The translations under genes were made by a program, and so were the position numbers. Below the pieces are notes generated by a model that was not told the origin of the DNA, did no database searches, and was given only the letters and a program-made list of their open reading frames with translations. This document shows positions 50,826 through 59,772 of a stretch of 64,000 bases of DNA, one piece after another. The first letter of the stretch is position 1; every line of letters starts with the position of its first letter. Source of the stretch: F22 sp963678855 (GTDB lineage: Bacteria; Bacteroidota; Bacteroidia; Bacteroidales; Bacteroidaceae); the NCBI GenBank assembly GCA_963678855.1, contig OY787448.1, forward strand, positions 1,798,001 through 1,862,000. The letters run 5' to 3'.

Positions 50826-52721
50826 ATGAAGAATTTTGAGGAGTTGGGTGTATCCACGTCGATATTAAAAGCCATTGAAGAGCTAGGATATGTATCCCCT
50901 ACACCAGTTCAGGAGAAAGTGATCCCATATTTACTTGGGGAGGGATATGATGACGTTGTTGCACTTGCACAGACAGGAACCGGTAAAACTGCCGCGTTTG
51001 GTCTGCCTATCATCCAAATGATTGATGTGAAAAGACAAGTACCACAGTCTTTGGTGCTTTGTCCTACTCGCGAGCTTTGCTTGCAAATTTCCGCTGATTT
51101 ATCAGATTATTCTAAATACCTTTCTCATTTGAAAGTCCTTCCAGTATATGGTGGGTCTTCTATTGGTAGCCAAATTAAGGCGTTGAAGAAAGGCGTTCAT
51201 GTTATCGTTGCTACACCAGGTCGTCTTATTGACTTGATGGAGCGTGGTGTTGTGTCTCTACAAACCATCCAAAATGTAATTATGGATGAAGCTGATGAGA
51301 TGCTTAACATGGGATTTACAGATAGTATCAATGCTATCTTGGCAGATGTGCCAAAAGAGCGTAATACATTGTTGTTTTCGGCTACTATGAGTCCTGATAT
51401 TGCTCGTATTGCTAAGCAATATCTAAGCGATCCTCACGAAATTACTATCGGTAGTAAAAATGAGAGTACAAATACAGTAGAGCACATCGCTTATACTGTA
51501 CATGCTAAAGATAAATACGCTGCATTGAAGCGTGTTGCTGATTTGAATCCATCAATTTATGGTATTGTGTTCTGTCGTACTCGTCAAGAGACGCAGGATA
51601 TTGCCGACAAATTGATACAAGATGGCTATAATGCTGATTCATTGCATGGCGACTTGTCTCAAGCGCAACGCGATGCGGTGATGCAAAAGTTTCGCTCTAA
51701 GCACTTGCAGATGCTTGTAGCGACTGATATCGCAGGTCGTGGTATTGATGTGAATAACTTGACTCACGTTATTAACTATGGTTTGCCAGATGATATCGAA
51801 AGTTACACACACCGTAGTGGTCGAACAGGCCGTGCTGGTCGTAAGGGTACTAGTATTTGTATCATCAATATGCGTGAGAAGGGTAAGCTGAAAGCTATCG
51901 AACGTATTATCAAGAAGCAATTTATCATGGGAGCTTTGCCTACAGGTCAACAGATTTGTGAGCAACAACTTGTGAAGCTTATTGATGATGTAGAAAAGGT
52001 TGAAGTGAACGACGAAGAAATCGAAAAGTTCATGCCAGATGTATATCGTAAGCTAGAGTGGCTGAGCCGAGAGGATATTATTAAGCGTATGGTATCTCTT
52101 GAGTTTAACCGCTTCTTGGATTATTATAGAGGTCAAGATGAGCTTGAGGCTCCGCAAGATGTGCGTGGGCGTCGTACTCGTGATGGTAAGAAGACTGAAG
52201 GCTTTACTCGTTTGTTTATCAATCTAGGTAAGTTGGATAGATTCTTCCCACGTGAATTGATGAGTTTAATCAACAACAATACAAAAAAACGTATTGAATT
52301 GGGGGATATTGCCATTATGAAGAGCTTTTCTTTCTTTGAAGTTGAAGAGCAGATGGTAGAACATGTGCTAGAAGTTATGCAGCGTGCACGCTATAATGGT
52401 CGTCGTGTGACTGTTCAAGTAGCACAAGAGGATAATGGCGATTCTCGAGGAGATAGACGTAAGGGTGGTCGTAAGTTTGGTAGCGGAAAATTCGCTGGCA
52501 AGGGACGTCCTATGCGTGGCGGTGATAATCGAGGAGGTGATAACCGTGGAGGGAAACGCAATGATGCTCCACGTAAGGATAAGCCATCTCGTGAAGAACG
52601 TGGTTATTCAGAGAAACGTGGTAAGCGTGAGGACTGGAAGCAGTTTTTTGAACCAGGGTTTGATCCAAATTCAATTGATGTTGAAGAGGGTTTTGCAAGA
52701 CGTAAACCCAAAAAGAAATAA
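50826..52721 (+). CDS. DEAD-box RNA helicase (DeaD/CsdA-like)
   Basis: A 631-residue ATP-dependent RNA helicase. All core motifs are visible: Q-motif region TPVQEKVIP, motif I AQTGTGKTAAFG, PTRELCLQI, TPGRLIDL, motif II DEADEML, SAT in LFSATMS, VATDIAGRGIDV and HRSGRTGRAG. A DbpA-type RNA-binding domain follows (about residues 475-545, RLFINLGKLDRFFPRELM), and the last 80 residues are a basic Arg/Gly/Asp-rich disordered tail. Expected roles are ribosome assembly, RNA turnover and cold adaptation. It has its own promoter region and a very strong terminator. Confidence 0.93.
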   Translation: MKNFEELGVSTSILKAIEELGYVSPTPVQEKVIPYLLGEGYDDVVALAQTGTGKTAAFGLPIIQMIDVKRQVPQSLVLCPTRELCLQISADLSDYSKYLSHLKVLPVYGGSSIGSQIKALKKGVHVIVATPGRLIDLMERGVVSLQTIQNVIMDEADEMLNMGFTDSINAILADVPKERNTLLFSATMSPDIARIAKQYLSDPHEITIGSKNESTNTVEHIAYTVHAKDKYAALKRVADLNPSIYGIVFCRTRQETQDIADKLIQDGYNADSLHGDLSQAQRDAVMQKFRSKHLQMLVATDIAGRGIDVNNLTHVINYGLPDDIESYTHRSGRTGRAGRKGTSICIINMREKGKLKAIERIIKKQFIMGALPTGQQICEQQLVKLIDDVEKVEVNDEEIEKFMPDVYRKLEWLSREDIIKRMVSLEFNRFLDYYRGQDELEAPQDVRGRRTRDGKKTEGFTRLFINLGKLDRFFPRELMSLINNNTKKRIELGDIAIMKSFSFFEVEEQMVEHVLEVMQRARYNGRRVTVQVAQEDNGDSRGDRRKGGRKFGSGKFAGKGRPMRGGDNRGGDNRGGKRNDAPRKDKPSREERGYSEKRGKREDWKQFFEPGFDPNSIDVEEGFARRKPKKK

Positions 52722-52747
52722 TACTGCTTTTGCAGTTGGTGTATATA

Positions 52748-52784
52748 GAAACGCCCGCCTTGATTTTTTTCAAGGCGGGCGTTT
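52748..52784 (+). terminator. Terminator of the helicase gene
   Basis: AAACGCCCGCCTTGA pairs perfectly with TCAAGGCGGGCGTTT around a T-only loop. It lies between two convergent genes and may work in both directions. Confidence 0.9.
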
Positions 52785-52800
52785 GCGTTTTGTGCTTCGT

Positions 52801-53097
52801 TTATATGGCGCAACCTTCTCTGACATAATCTTCTGAAATCGAGACTTTCTTGCCGTGGCGTTTGCACCAAGTTAGTGCGTAGCTACATGTGGCTTTTAGT
52901 TTGAGGCCTTGATTTTCGCCCCAATCGTATGTCTCTTTGACTAGTTTGCTGGCGATACCTCGTCCACCAATTTCTTTTGGGACAATTGTGTGGCGGATGT
53001 CAATATATCCATCTTCTACATTGTACTGAGTGTGGGCTGTGTGCCCATCGATTGTTGTTTCGAATCTGTTGCGATCCTTTTGATGCTTGATTTCCAT
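52801..53097 (-). CDS. Small GNAT-type N-acetyltransferase (YjdJ/NATD1-like)
   Basis: A 98-residue protein with the minimal acetyltransferase fold of the Acetyltransf_CG group. The acetyl-CoA-binding segment is VPKEIGGRGIASKLVKETYDW, followed by the C-S-Y-A-L-T-WCKRHG strand and helix that marks this group. The substrate is unknown. It is convergent with the helicase gene and shares the terminator zone. Confidence 0.85.
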   Translation of the reverse strand: MEIKHQKDRNRFETTIDGHTAHTQYNVEDGYIDIRHTIVPKEIGGRGIASKLVKETYDWGENQGLKLKATCSYALTWCKRHGKKVSISEDYVREGCAI

Positions 53098-53173
53098 AGT
53101 GTGTAATATTTATTTTATACGAAAAAGGCATATTGAAGATTTGCCTCTCAATATGCCTATTCTTAATTTGAAG

Positions 53174-53262
53174 CGGAGGGTGCGAGATTCGAACTCGCGG
53201 TACCCCGAAAAGAGTACGTCAGTTTAGCAAACTGGTGGTTTCAGCCACTCACCCAACCCTCC
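53174..53262 (-). tRNA. tRNA-Ser (GCU anticodon)
   Basis: An 89-nt class II tRNA on the - strand. Acceptor GGAGGGT pairs with ACCCTCC, anticodon loop TTGCTAA carries GCT, and the long variable arm (TACTCTTTTCGGGGTA) is typical of serine tRNAs; T arm is GCGAG-TTCGAAT-CTCGC. The discriminator is G and, unlike the tRNA at 24037, no CCA is encoded, so it must be added after transcription. Confidence 0.95.
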
Positions 53263-53282
53263 TGATTCTTTCAAAAGTGATG

Positions 53283-53314
53283 CAAAGATATAGTCTTTAT
53301 AGGCATTCTCCAAA
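53283..53314 (-). promoter_or_regulatory. Promoter of the tRNA-Ser gene
   Basis: On the - strand, TTTG (53311-53314), a 20-bp spacer and TATCTTTG (53283-53290), just upstream of the tRNA 5' end. Confidence 0.75.
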
Positions 53315-53395
53315 TTTTTGGAGCATAAAATTGGTATTTTCTTGCCTGTGTCGATAATTTGCCTTTCCTTTGTATTGGAAAATAAAGAATAGGAT

Positions 53396-54622
53396 ATGAA
53401 AACAAGCTCTAGACCTCAGATAATTACTCATTTTACTGATCAAGATCTGTACTCTTTTACAGTAGGTCTTTTTTATCTAATCAATTTTAGTGAATCTATT
53501 GGCGAATATAGTTTTGTCGATAGAAATGATACTGTGTATCGCCCTGGTTTTGCAGAAGAAGTTATGGATCAGGTGCGCATGATGGAGGGACTGTCTCCTA
53601 CAGAGGAAGAAATTTCCTTTTTAAAGGCAAGATGTGGTAGCTATATGCATTCTTGGTTTTTTACTTTTTTGCGCGGAGTATGCTTTCGTGCTAAAGATGT
53701 GAAGTTTTGGCAAGATGAAGATGGGTACTTGCACGGACGTGTCAATGGCCCATTGTGGAGAACAATTTATTGGGAGCAGCCTTTATTGGCTATTATTTCG
53801 GAGTTGTCTCATGAAGATGATGCTATTGATAAAGATAAAGAGTATCAACGCAGTTATGAACGAGGCTTAAAGATGATTGAGGCTGGTGTTGATTTTTCTG
53901 ATATGGGTACACGTCGTCGTTTTTCTAAAGAACACCACTATAATGTGCTTAAGTCTTTAGTGCAAGCGCAAGTAGATTCTGGTAAGATTTGTGGTAATCA
54001 AGGATTGATTGGTACCTCTAATGTCTATTATTGTATGAAGCTTGCTGAACATTACCCTTGGCTGAAGTGTATAGGTACTATGTCTCATCAAATGATATCT
54101 GCAATAGCAGCGATTTATGGTCCAAGAGAGGCCAATTATGAGGCGATTGAGCGATGGAATAATCTTTACCGAGGTCATATGGGAGTGTTTTTGTTTGACT
54201 GTCTAGGTTCGGATGCTTTTTTGCGTAACTTCTCTAAGCAACATGCTAAGTTGTTGGATGGGTATCGTATTGATTCTGGTGATGATATGCAAGAGTTTTA
54301 CAAAATATATGAGAAGATATGTAGCTTTGGACTAGAGCCTTCTCAAAAGAGTGTGATTTTTTCCAATGGGTTGAAGCCTGAACAGGCTATTTCTATTCAT
54401 CAAATGGTGGCTGGGCGAATGAAGGACTCTTTTGGTATCGGTACAGCTCTTACATGTAATATAGAGAATGTGAAGCCTGCTAATATTGTGGTTAAGCTGA
54501 CTGGTATTAAGTTGACTCCGCGACATGAGCAGTTGCATTGTATCAAGCTTTCTTCTGATATAGGAAAGGCTACAGGTGATCCCGATACGATTGCAGCATA
54601 TAAGATTATTCTGGGAATATAA
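53396..54622 (+). CDS. pncB: Nicotinate phosphoribosyltransferase
   Basis: A 408-residue enzyme of the NAD salvage route, joining nicotinate and PRPP to form nicotinate mononucleotide. Family landmarks include the N-terminal DLYSFTVGLFYLINF, RRRFSKEHHYNVLK with the phosphate-binding basic residues, GTSNVYYCMKL, MSHQMISAI and the RIDSGDDMQEFYKI segment. No signal peptide. It stands alone between the tRNA-Ser gene and the ribosomal operons and ends in a terminator. Confidence 0.93.
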   Translation: MKTSSRPQIITHFTDQDLYSFTVGLFYLINFSESIGEYSFVDRNDTVYRPGFAEEVMDQVRMMEGLSPTEEEISFLKARCGSYMHSWFFTFLRGVCFRAKDVKFWQDEDGYLHGRVNGPLWRTIYWEQPLLAIISELSHEDDAIDKDKEYQRSYERGLKMIEAGVDFSDMGTRRRFSKEHHYNVLKSLVQAQVDSGKICGNQGLIGTSNVYYCMKLAEHYPWLKCIGTMSHQMISAIAAIYGPREANYEAIERWNNLYRGHMGVFLFDCLGSDAFLRNFSKQHAKLLDGYRIDSGDDMQEFYKIYEKICSFGLEPSQKSVIFSNGLKPEQAISIHQMVAGRMKDSFGIGTALTCNIENVKPANIVVKLTGIKLTPRHEQLHCIKLSSDIGKATGDPDTIAAYKIILGI

Positions 54623-54663
54623 TTGGAGATCTTTTGCCAGTTGTGGTTTTAATTTGAAGGTTT

Positions 54664-54706
54664 TAGGCGTGTTTACGTGAATGTAAACATGCCTAATTCT
54701 TTCTTT
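54664..54706 (+). terminator. Terminator after pncB
   Basis: TAGGCGTGTTTAC pairs with GTAAACATGCCTA (one G-T pair) and is followed by TTCTTTCTTT. Confidence 0.75.
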
Positions 54707-54817
54707 GGGGTGGTGGCTGAAGTGGTTTTTGCGAGGTGGTAATCATAAATAATTATAAAACAGGTTAATCGCTTGCTCTTTGTGGAGTTCATGTATGGAT
54801 ATATAAATACTTATTGC

Positions 54818-54825
54818 TATCTTTG
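54818..54825 (+). promoter_or_regulatory. Candidate -7 box of the rpsL-rpsG-fusA operon
   Basis: TATCTTTG fits TAnnTTTG and implies a leader of about 165 nt. No TTTG at normal -33 spacing. Between 54707 and 54996 there is no credible gene. Confidence 0.5.
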
Positions 54826-54870
54826 CACGCCGAATGTATATACTTAAAGTGTGTATATAGGTGAAATGTC

Positions 54871-54909
54871 TATATCTGCAGCAGGAAAAGCTCATGGCTG
54901 TAGTATATA
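54871..54909 (+). promoter_or_regulatory. Hairpin in the rpsL leader
   Basis: TATATCTGCAGC can pair with GCTGTAGTATATA (one G-T pair, one bulge) around a 14-nt loop. It may be part of a ribosomal-protein autoregulatory leader; no specific family is recognised. Confidence 0.35.
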
Positions 54910-54996
54910 TAATAATGAGGATGCTATGTCTTGATGTCAAATGCGTCCCAATAACTACGACAAGTAATATAATAATAATATAAAAACAGAATTACA

Positions 54997-55371
54997 ATGC
55001 CAACAATTCAACAACTTGTAAGAAAAGGTCGCAAGGTGATGATTGAGAAATCAAAGTCTCCTGCACTAGACTCTTGTCCACAACGTCGTGGCGTGTGTGT
55101 ACGTGTGTATACAACAACTCCTAAGAAGCCAAACTCGGCAATGCGTAAGGTGGCTCGTGTTCGTCTTTCTAACTCTAAGGAGGTGAACTCATACATCCCA
55201 GGAGAAGGACACAACCTTCAGGAGCACTCTATCGTGCTTGTACGTGGTGGTCGTATTAAAGACCTTCCAGGTGTGCGTTATCACATCGTTCGTGGTACAT
55301 TGGATACTGCGGGTGTAGCTAATCGTACTCAACGTCGTTCTAAGTATGGTGCTAAGCGCCCTAAGAAATAA
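54997..55371 (+). CDS. rpsL: 30S ribosomal protein S12
   Basis: A 124-residue S12 of the decoding centre. MPTIQQLVRKGR, the TTPKKPNSAMRKVARVRL loop with the streptomycin-related Lys, and GVRYHIVRGTLD are all standard; the Lys in the PKKPNS loop is the sensitive-type residue. It heads the str operon rpsL-rpsG-fusA, with a structured 117-nt spacer before rpsG. Confidence 0.98.
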   Translation: MPTIQQLVRKGRKVMIEKSKSPALDSCPQRRGVCVRVYTTTPKKPNSAMRKVARVRLSNSKEVNSYIPGEGHNLQEHSIVLVRGGRIKDLPGVRYHIVRGTLDTAGVANRTQRRSKYGAKRPKK

Positions 55372-55400
55372 TTAATTAACAACTTGTTTTTAGTTTGATG

Positions 55401-55460
55401 GGTGCCTAGTTGGTTGAGTAAATTCCCCAGTGGAGGAGCTGAAGTCAATAATTAGCAGCC
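55401..55460 (+). promoter_or_regulatory. Structured RNA element in the rpsL-rpsG spacer, candidate S7 site
   Basis: GGT (55401-55403) pairs with GCC (55458-55460); after a 2x2 internal loop CTAGTT (55406-55411) pairs with AATTAG (55450-55455), and after one bulged G, GTTGA (55413-55417) pairs with TCAAT (55445-55449). In Escherichia coli ribosomal protein S7 represses its operon by binding the same spacer. The helix is visible; S7 binding is inferred from that precedent. Confidence 0.5.
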
Positions 55461-55488
55461 TGATACGAAAACACAATCAAACAAAACA

Positions 55489-55965
55489 ATGAGAAAAGCA
55501 AAACCAAAAAAGCGAGTGATCCTTCCGGATCCCGTGTTTAATGATCAAAAGGTATCGAAGTTTGTGAATCACCTAATGTATGATGGTAAAAAGAACACTT
55601 CGTACGAGATCTTCTATGCTGCACTAGAAATCGTAACTGAAAAACTTCCTAACGAAGAGAAATCAGCACTAGAAATCTGGAAGCAAGCGCTAGAAAACGT
55701 AACTCCACAAGTCGAGGTTAAGTCTCGTCGTATCGGTGGTGCTACATTTCAGGTTCCAACTGAAATTCGTGCAGAACGTAAGGAGTCTGTGTCAATGAAG
55801 AACCTTATCCTTTTCGCTCGTAAACGTGGTGGTAAGACAATGGCTGATAAATTGTCTGCTGAAATCATGGATGCTTACAACGAACAAGGTGGTGCTTTCA
55901 AGCGTAAAGAAGATATGCACCGTATGGCTGAAGCTAACCGTGCATTTGCTCACTTTAGATTCTAA
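55489..55965 (+). CDS. rpsG: 30S ribosomal protein S7
   Basis: A 158-residue S7 that nucleates assembly of the 30S head. MRKAKPKKRVILPDPVFND, KFVNHLMYDGKKNTSYEI and GGATFQVPTEIR are conserved. It is the second gene of the str operon, with fusA 15 bp downstream, and the likely autoregulator of this operon through the spacer element upstream. Confidence 0.98.
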   Translation: MRKAKPKKRVILPDPVFNDQKVSKFVNHLMYDGKKNTSYEIFYAALEIVTEKLPNEEKSALEIWKQALENVTPQVEVKSRRIGGATFQVPTEIRAERKESVSMKNLILFARKRGGKTMADKLSAEIMDAYNEQGGAFKRKEDMHRMAEANRAFAHFRF

Positions 55966-55980
55966 AACTGATATAAAATT

Positions 55981-58098
55981 ATGGCAAAGCAGGATTTAAA
56001 AATGACGCGTAACATCGGTATCATGGCGCATATCGATGCAGGAAAGACAACGACTTCAGAGCGTATTCTTTTCTATACTGGTCTTACTCACAAGATCGGC
56101 GAAGTACACGACGGTGGTGCTACTATGGACTGGATGGCCCAAGAGCAAGAGCGTGGTATTACAATTACATCAGCTGCAACGACTACTCGTTGGATTCTTA
56201 ACAACGAAGAGTATAAGATCAACTTGATTGATACTCCTGGGCACGTTGACTTTACTGCTGAGGTAGAGCGTTCACTACGTGTGCTTGATGGTGCGGTTGC
56301 AACTTACTGTGCGGTAGGTGGTGTAGAGCCGCAATCTGAAACAGTATGGCGTCAAGCAGATAAATATAGCGTACCTCGCATGGGTTACGTAAACAAGATG
56401 GACCGTTCGGGTGCGGATTATTATGAAGTACTTCGTCAAATGAAGGATGTTCTTAATGCTAATCCTGTATCTATCGTTATTCCTATCGGTGCTGAAGAAG
56501 ATTTCAAGGGAGTCGTTGACTTGATCAAGATGAAGGCTATCCTTTGGCATGATGAAACAATGGGTGCCGAGTATGACGTAGAGGAAATTCCAGCAGAGCT
56601 TCAGGCTGAGGCAGAAGAATGGCGCGGTAAGATGCTAGAGTCTGTAGCAGAATGTGATGATGTTTTGATGGAAAAATACTTCGAAGATCCAGATTCGTTG
56701 ACTGAAGCAGAAATCCTAACAGCACTTCGTAAGGCTACAATTGCAATGGATGTAGTTCCAATGCTATGTGGCTCTTCTTTCAAGAATAAGGGTGTACAAA
56801 CTCTTCTTGACTACGTGTGTGAGTTCTTGCCTTCTCCACTTGATACAATTACAACAACAGGTACCAATCCAGAGACAGGTGAAGAAGAAGAACGTGAAGC
56901 TTCTGAAGAAGCTCCAACTTCTGCACTAGCGTTTAAGATTGCAACTGACCCTTACGTAGGTCGTTTGACATTTATTCGTGTGTACTCAGGTAAGATTGAA
57001 GCAGGTTCTTATACTTACAATACTCGTAGTGGTAAGAAAGAGCGTGTATCTCGTTTGTTCCAAATGCACTCTAACCACCAAAATCCAGTTGAAGTAATTG
57101 GTGCTGGTGATATCGGTGCTGCTGTAGGTTTCAAAGATATCCGTACAGGTGATACTCTTTCTGAAGAGAAGAACCCAATTGTATTGGAATCTATGGACTT
57201 CCCAGATCCAGTAATTGGTATTGCAGTTGAGCCTAAGACTCAAAAGGACCTTGATAAACTAGGTACTGGTCTTGCTAAGCTTGCTGAAGAGGATCCAACG
57301 TTTACTGTGAAGACTGATGAGCAATCAGGTCAAACAGTTATCTCTGGTATGGGTGAGCTTCACTTGGATATCATTATCGACCGTTTGAAACGTGAGTTCA
57401 AGGTTGAGTGTAACCAAGGTAAGCCACAAGTTAACTATAAGGAAGCAATTACTAAGACAGTTAACTTGCGTGAGACATATAAGAAGCAATCTGGTGGTCG
57501 CGGTAAGTTTGCCGATATCATCGTTAATGTAGGTCCAGTTGATGAGGACTTTACAGAAGGTGGATTGCAATTTGAAGAACAAGTTAAGGGTGGTAACGTA
57601 CCTAAGGAATTCATTCCTTCAGTACAAAAAGGTTTCGAAACTGCAATGCAGAACGGTGTCCTTGCTGGTTACCCACTTGATTCATTGAAGGTGACATTGT
57701 TGGATGGTTCTTTCCACCCAGTCGATTCAGACCAATTGTCATTTGAAATCTGTGGTATTCAAGCTTATAAGTCTGCGTGTGCGCAAGCAGGTCCTGTACT
57801 TATGGAACCTATGATGAAGCTAGAGGTTGTTACTCCAGAAGAAAACATGGGTGATGTAATCGGTGACTTGAACAAGCGTCGTGGCCAAGTAGAAGGTATG
57901 GAAAATAGCCGTTCAGGTGCTCGTATCGTGAAGGCTGTTGTGCCATTGGCTGAGATGTTCGGTTATGTAACAACTCTACGTACAATTACTTCAGGTCGTG
58001 CGACATCTTCTATGACTTACTCTCACCACGCTGCGGTATCTGCAAGTATCGCTAAGGAGGTTCTAGAGGAAGTTGATGGACGCGTAGATCTACTGTAA
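55981..58098 (+). CDS. fusA: Elongation factor G
   Basis: A 705-residue translocation GTPase. G1 is AHIDAGKTT, G2 includes ERGITITSA, G3 is DTPGHVDF and G4 is NKMDRSGADYY; domains II to V follow, with SGMGELHLDIIIDRL and the C-terminal VAPLAEMFGYVTTLRT-like segment (VPLAEMFGYVTTLR). Length matches standard EF-G. tuf is not adjacent: the S10 operon follows after a hairpin-containing spacer. Confidence 0.97.
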   Translation: MAKQDLKMTRNIGIMAHIDAGKTTTSERILFYTGLTHKIGEVHDGGATMDWMAQEQERGITITSAATTTRWILNNEEYKINLIDTPGHVDFTAEVERSLRVLDGAVATYCAVGGVEPQSETVWRQADKYSVPRMGYVNKMDRSGADYYEVLRQMKDVLNANPVSIVIPIGAEEDFKGVVDLIKMKAILWHDETMGAEYDVEEIPAELQAEAEEWRGKMLESVAECDDVLMEKYFEDPDSLTEAEILTALRKATIAMDVVPMLCGSSFKNKGVQTLLDYVCEFLPSPLDTITTTGTNPETGEEEEREASEEAPTSALAFKIATDPYVGRLTFIRVYSGKIEAGSYTYNTRSGKKERVSRLFQMHSNHQNPVEVIGAGDIGAAVGFKDIRTGDTLSEEKNPIVLESMDFPDPVIGIAVEPKTQKDLDKLGTGLAKLAEEDPTFTVKTDEQSGQTVISGMGELHLDIIIDRLKREFKVECNQGKPQVNYKEAITKTVNLRETYKKQSGGRGKFADIIVNVGPVDEDFTEGGLQFEEQVKGGNVPKEFIPSVQKGFETAMQNGVLAGYPLDSLKVTLLDGSFHPVDSDQLSFEICGIQAYKSACAQAGPVLMEPMMKLEVVTPEENMGDVIGDLNKRRGQVEGMENSRSGARIVKAVVPLAEMFGYVTTLRTITSGRATSSMTYSHHAAVSASIAKEVLEEVDGRVDLL

Positions 58099-58115
58099 TC
58101 AACCCCAAATAATAT

Positions 58116-58151
58116 GACGGCGGGTTAGCGAATGACTCTTAACCCGCTGTC
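58116..58151 (+). terminator. Strong hairpin between fusA and rpsJ
   Basis: GACGGCGGGTTA pairs with TAACCCGCTGTC (11 of 12 positions) around a 12-nt loop. The following sequence is AT-rich but lacks a solid T run, so it may be a partial terminator, an attenuator or a leader element of the S10 operon rather than a full stop. Confidence 0.55.
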
Positions 58152-58185
58152 AATTATATATTCAATAACTATTTAATTAAAAGAC

Positions 58186-58491
58186 ATGAGTCAAAAAATT
58201 AGAATCAAGCTTAAGAGCTACGATCACAACTTGGTTGACAAGTCAGCTGAGAAAATTGTGAAGACTGTAAAAGCGACAGGTGCTATCGTTAGTGGTCCTA
58301 TTCCATTGCCAACGCACAAGCGTATTTTCACTGTTAACCGTTCTACTTTCGTTAACAAGAAAAGTCGTGAGCAGTTCCAACTTTCTTCATTCAAGCGTCT
58401 AATCGACATTTACAGCTCAACTGCTGCTACTGTTGATGCGTTGATGAAGCTAGAGTTGCCAAGTGGTGTAGAAGTAGAAATCAAGGTTTGA
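58186..58491 (+). CDS. rpsJ: 30S ribosomal protein S10
   Basis: A 101-residue S10 (NusE). IRIKLKSYDHNLVDKSAEKIV and GPIPLPTHKRIFTVNRSTFVN in parts show the family. It belongs to the 30S head and also to transcription antitermination complexes. It is first in the S10 operon and is preceded by the hairpin at 58116-58151. Confidence 0.98.
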   Translation: MSQKIRIKLKSYDHNLVDKSAEKIVKTVKATGAIVSGPIPLPTHKRIFTVNRSTFVNKKSREQFQLSSFKRLIDIYSSTAATVDALMKLELPSGVEVEIKV

Positions 58492-58514
58492 TAACCATTT
58501 AAAAAATTAGAGAA

Positions 58515-59132
58515 ATGCCAGGATTAATTGGAAGAAAGATCGGAATGACATCCGTGTTCAGTGCCGAGGGTAAGAATGTACCATGCACTGTTATCGAAGT
58601 AGGTCCTTGTGTTGTAACTCAAGTTAAGACTACTGAAGTAGACGGTTACGAAGCTGTGCAATTAGGTTTCCAAGACAAAAAGGAAAAGCACACTACTAAG
58701 CCTCTTCAAGGTCACTTTAAGAAAGCTGGAGTTGCACCAAAGAGACACTTGGCCGAGTTCAAAAATTTTGAGACAGAGTATAATCTAGGAGACGAGATTT
58801 CTGTCGAGTTGTTCAATGACACAGCATTTGTAAGTGTTGTTGGTACTTCAAAGGGTAAAGGTTTCCAAGGTGTTGTTAAGCGTCACGGTTTTGGTGGTGT
58901 AGGTCAAGCAACACACGGACAGCACAACCGTCAGCGTAAGCCAGGTGCGATTGGTGCTTGTTCTTACCCAGCGAAGGTATTGAAAGGTATGCGCATGGGC
59001 GGCCAAATGGGTGGCGAGCGTGTGACTGTACAAAATCTACAAGTATTAAAGGTAATCGCGGAACACAACCTATTGCTTATCAAGGGTAGTGTGCCAGGTT
59101 GCAAAGGTTCAATCGTAACAATTGAGAAGTAA
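58515..59132 (+). CDS. rplC: 50S ribosomal protein L3
   Basis: A 205-residue L3, an early assembly protein near the peptidyl transferase centre. MPGLIGRKIGMTSVF, GTSKGKGFQGVVKRHGF and the loop with THGQHNRQRKPGAIG are conserved. The stop overlaps the start of rplD by one base (TAATG). Confidence 0.98.
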   Translation: MPGLIGRKIGMTSVFSAEGKNVPCTVIEVGPCVVTQVKTTEVDGYEAVQLGFQDKKEKHTTKPLQGHFKKAGVAPKRHLAEFKNFETEYNLGDEISVELFNDTAFVSVVGTSKGKGFQGVVKRHGFGGVGQATHGQHNRQRKPGAIGACSYPAKVLKGMRMGGQMGGERVTVQNLQVLKVIAEHNLLLIKGSVPGCKGSIVTIEK

Positions 59133-59752
59133 TGGAACTTAGCGTATTTAACAGAAAAGGTGAAGACACTGGTCGTAAGATTACGTTGAACGAGTCTGTC
59201 TTTGGAATTGAACCAAACGACCACGCGATCTATCTAGATGTAAAACAGCACTTAGCTAACCGTCGTCAAGGTACGCACAAATCAAAAGAGCGTAGCGAAC
59301 TGTCAGGTTCTACTAAGAAGCTAGGCCGTCAAAAAGGCGGTGGTGGTGCACGTCGTGGTGATATCAAATCTCCACTATTGGTTGGAGGTGCTCGAGCATT
59401 CGGCCCAAGACCACGTGATTATCACTTTAAACTAAACAAGAAGGTGAAGCAACTTGCTCGCCGTTCAGCTCTTGCTTACAAGTTGAAGAATAACGAGATC
59501 ATCGTTGTAGAAGACTTTACTTTTGACACTCCTAAAACTAAGGAATTTGTGACAATGGTAAAAGATCTTAACGTTGTAAATAAAAAGTTGCTCGTTGTTT
59601 TCACAGAGACGAATAAAAACGTATATTTGTCGGCTCGCAATGTGCAAAAAGCACAGGTGCAGACAGTTAGCGGGTTGAACACTTACCGAGTGCTCAACAC
59701 GAATTGTCTTGTTGTAACGGAGAGTGCAATTGAAGCAATCAATAACTTTTAA
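59132..59752 (+). CDS. rplD: 50S ribosomal protein L4
   Basis: A 206-residue L4 that lines the exit tunnel. The long loop has RQKGGGGARRGDIKSPLLVGG and FGPRPRDYHFKLNKK. In E. coli L4 represses its own operon through the S10 leader; whether the hairpin before rpsJ serves this here is unknown. Starts on the rplC stop. Confidence 0.97.
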   Translation: MELSVFNRKGEDTGRKITLNESVFGIEPNDHAIYLDVKQHLANRRQGTHKSKERSELSGSTKKLGRQKGGGGARRGDIKSPLLVGGARAFGPRPRDYHFKLNKKVKQLARRSALAYKLKNNEIIVVEDFTFDTPKTKEFVTMVKDLNVVNKKLLVVFTETNKNVYLSARNVQKAQVQTVSGLNTYRVLNTNCLVVTESAIEAINNF

Positions 59753-59772
59753 TTTAGAGGAGGCAGATTAAG

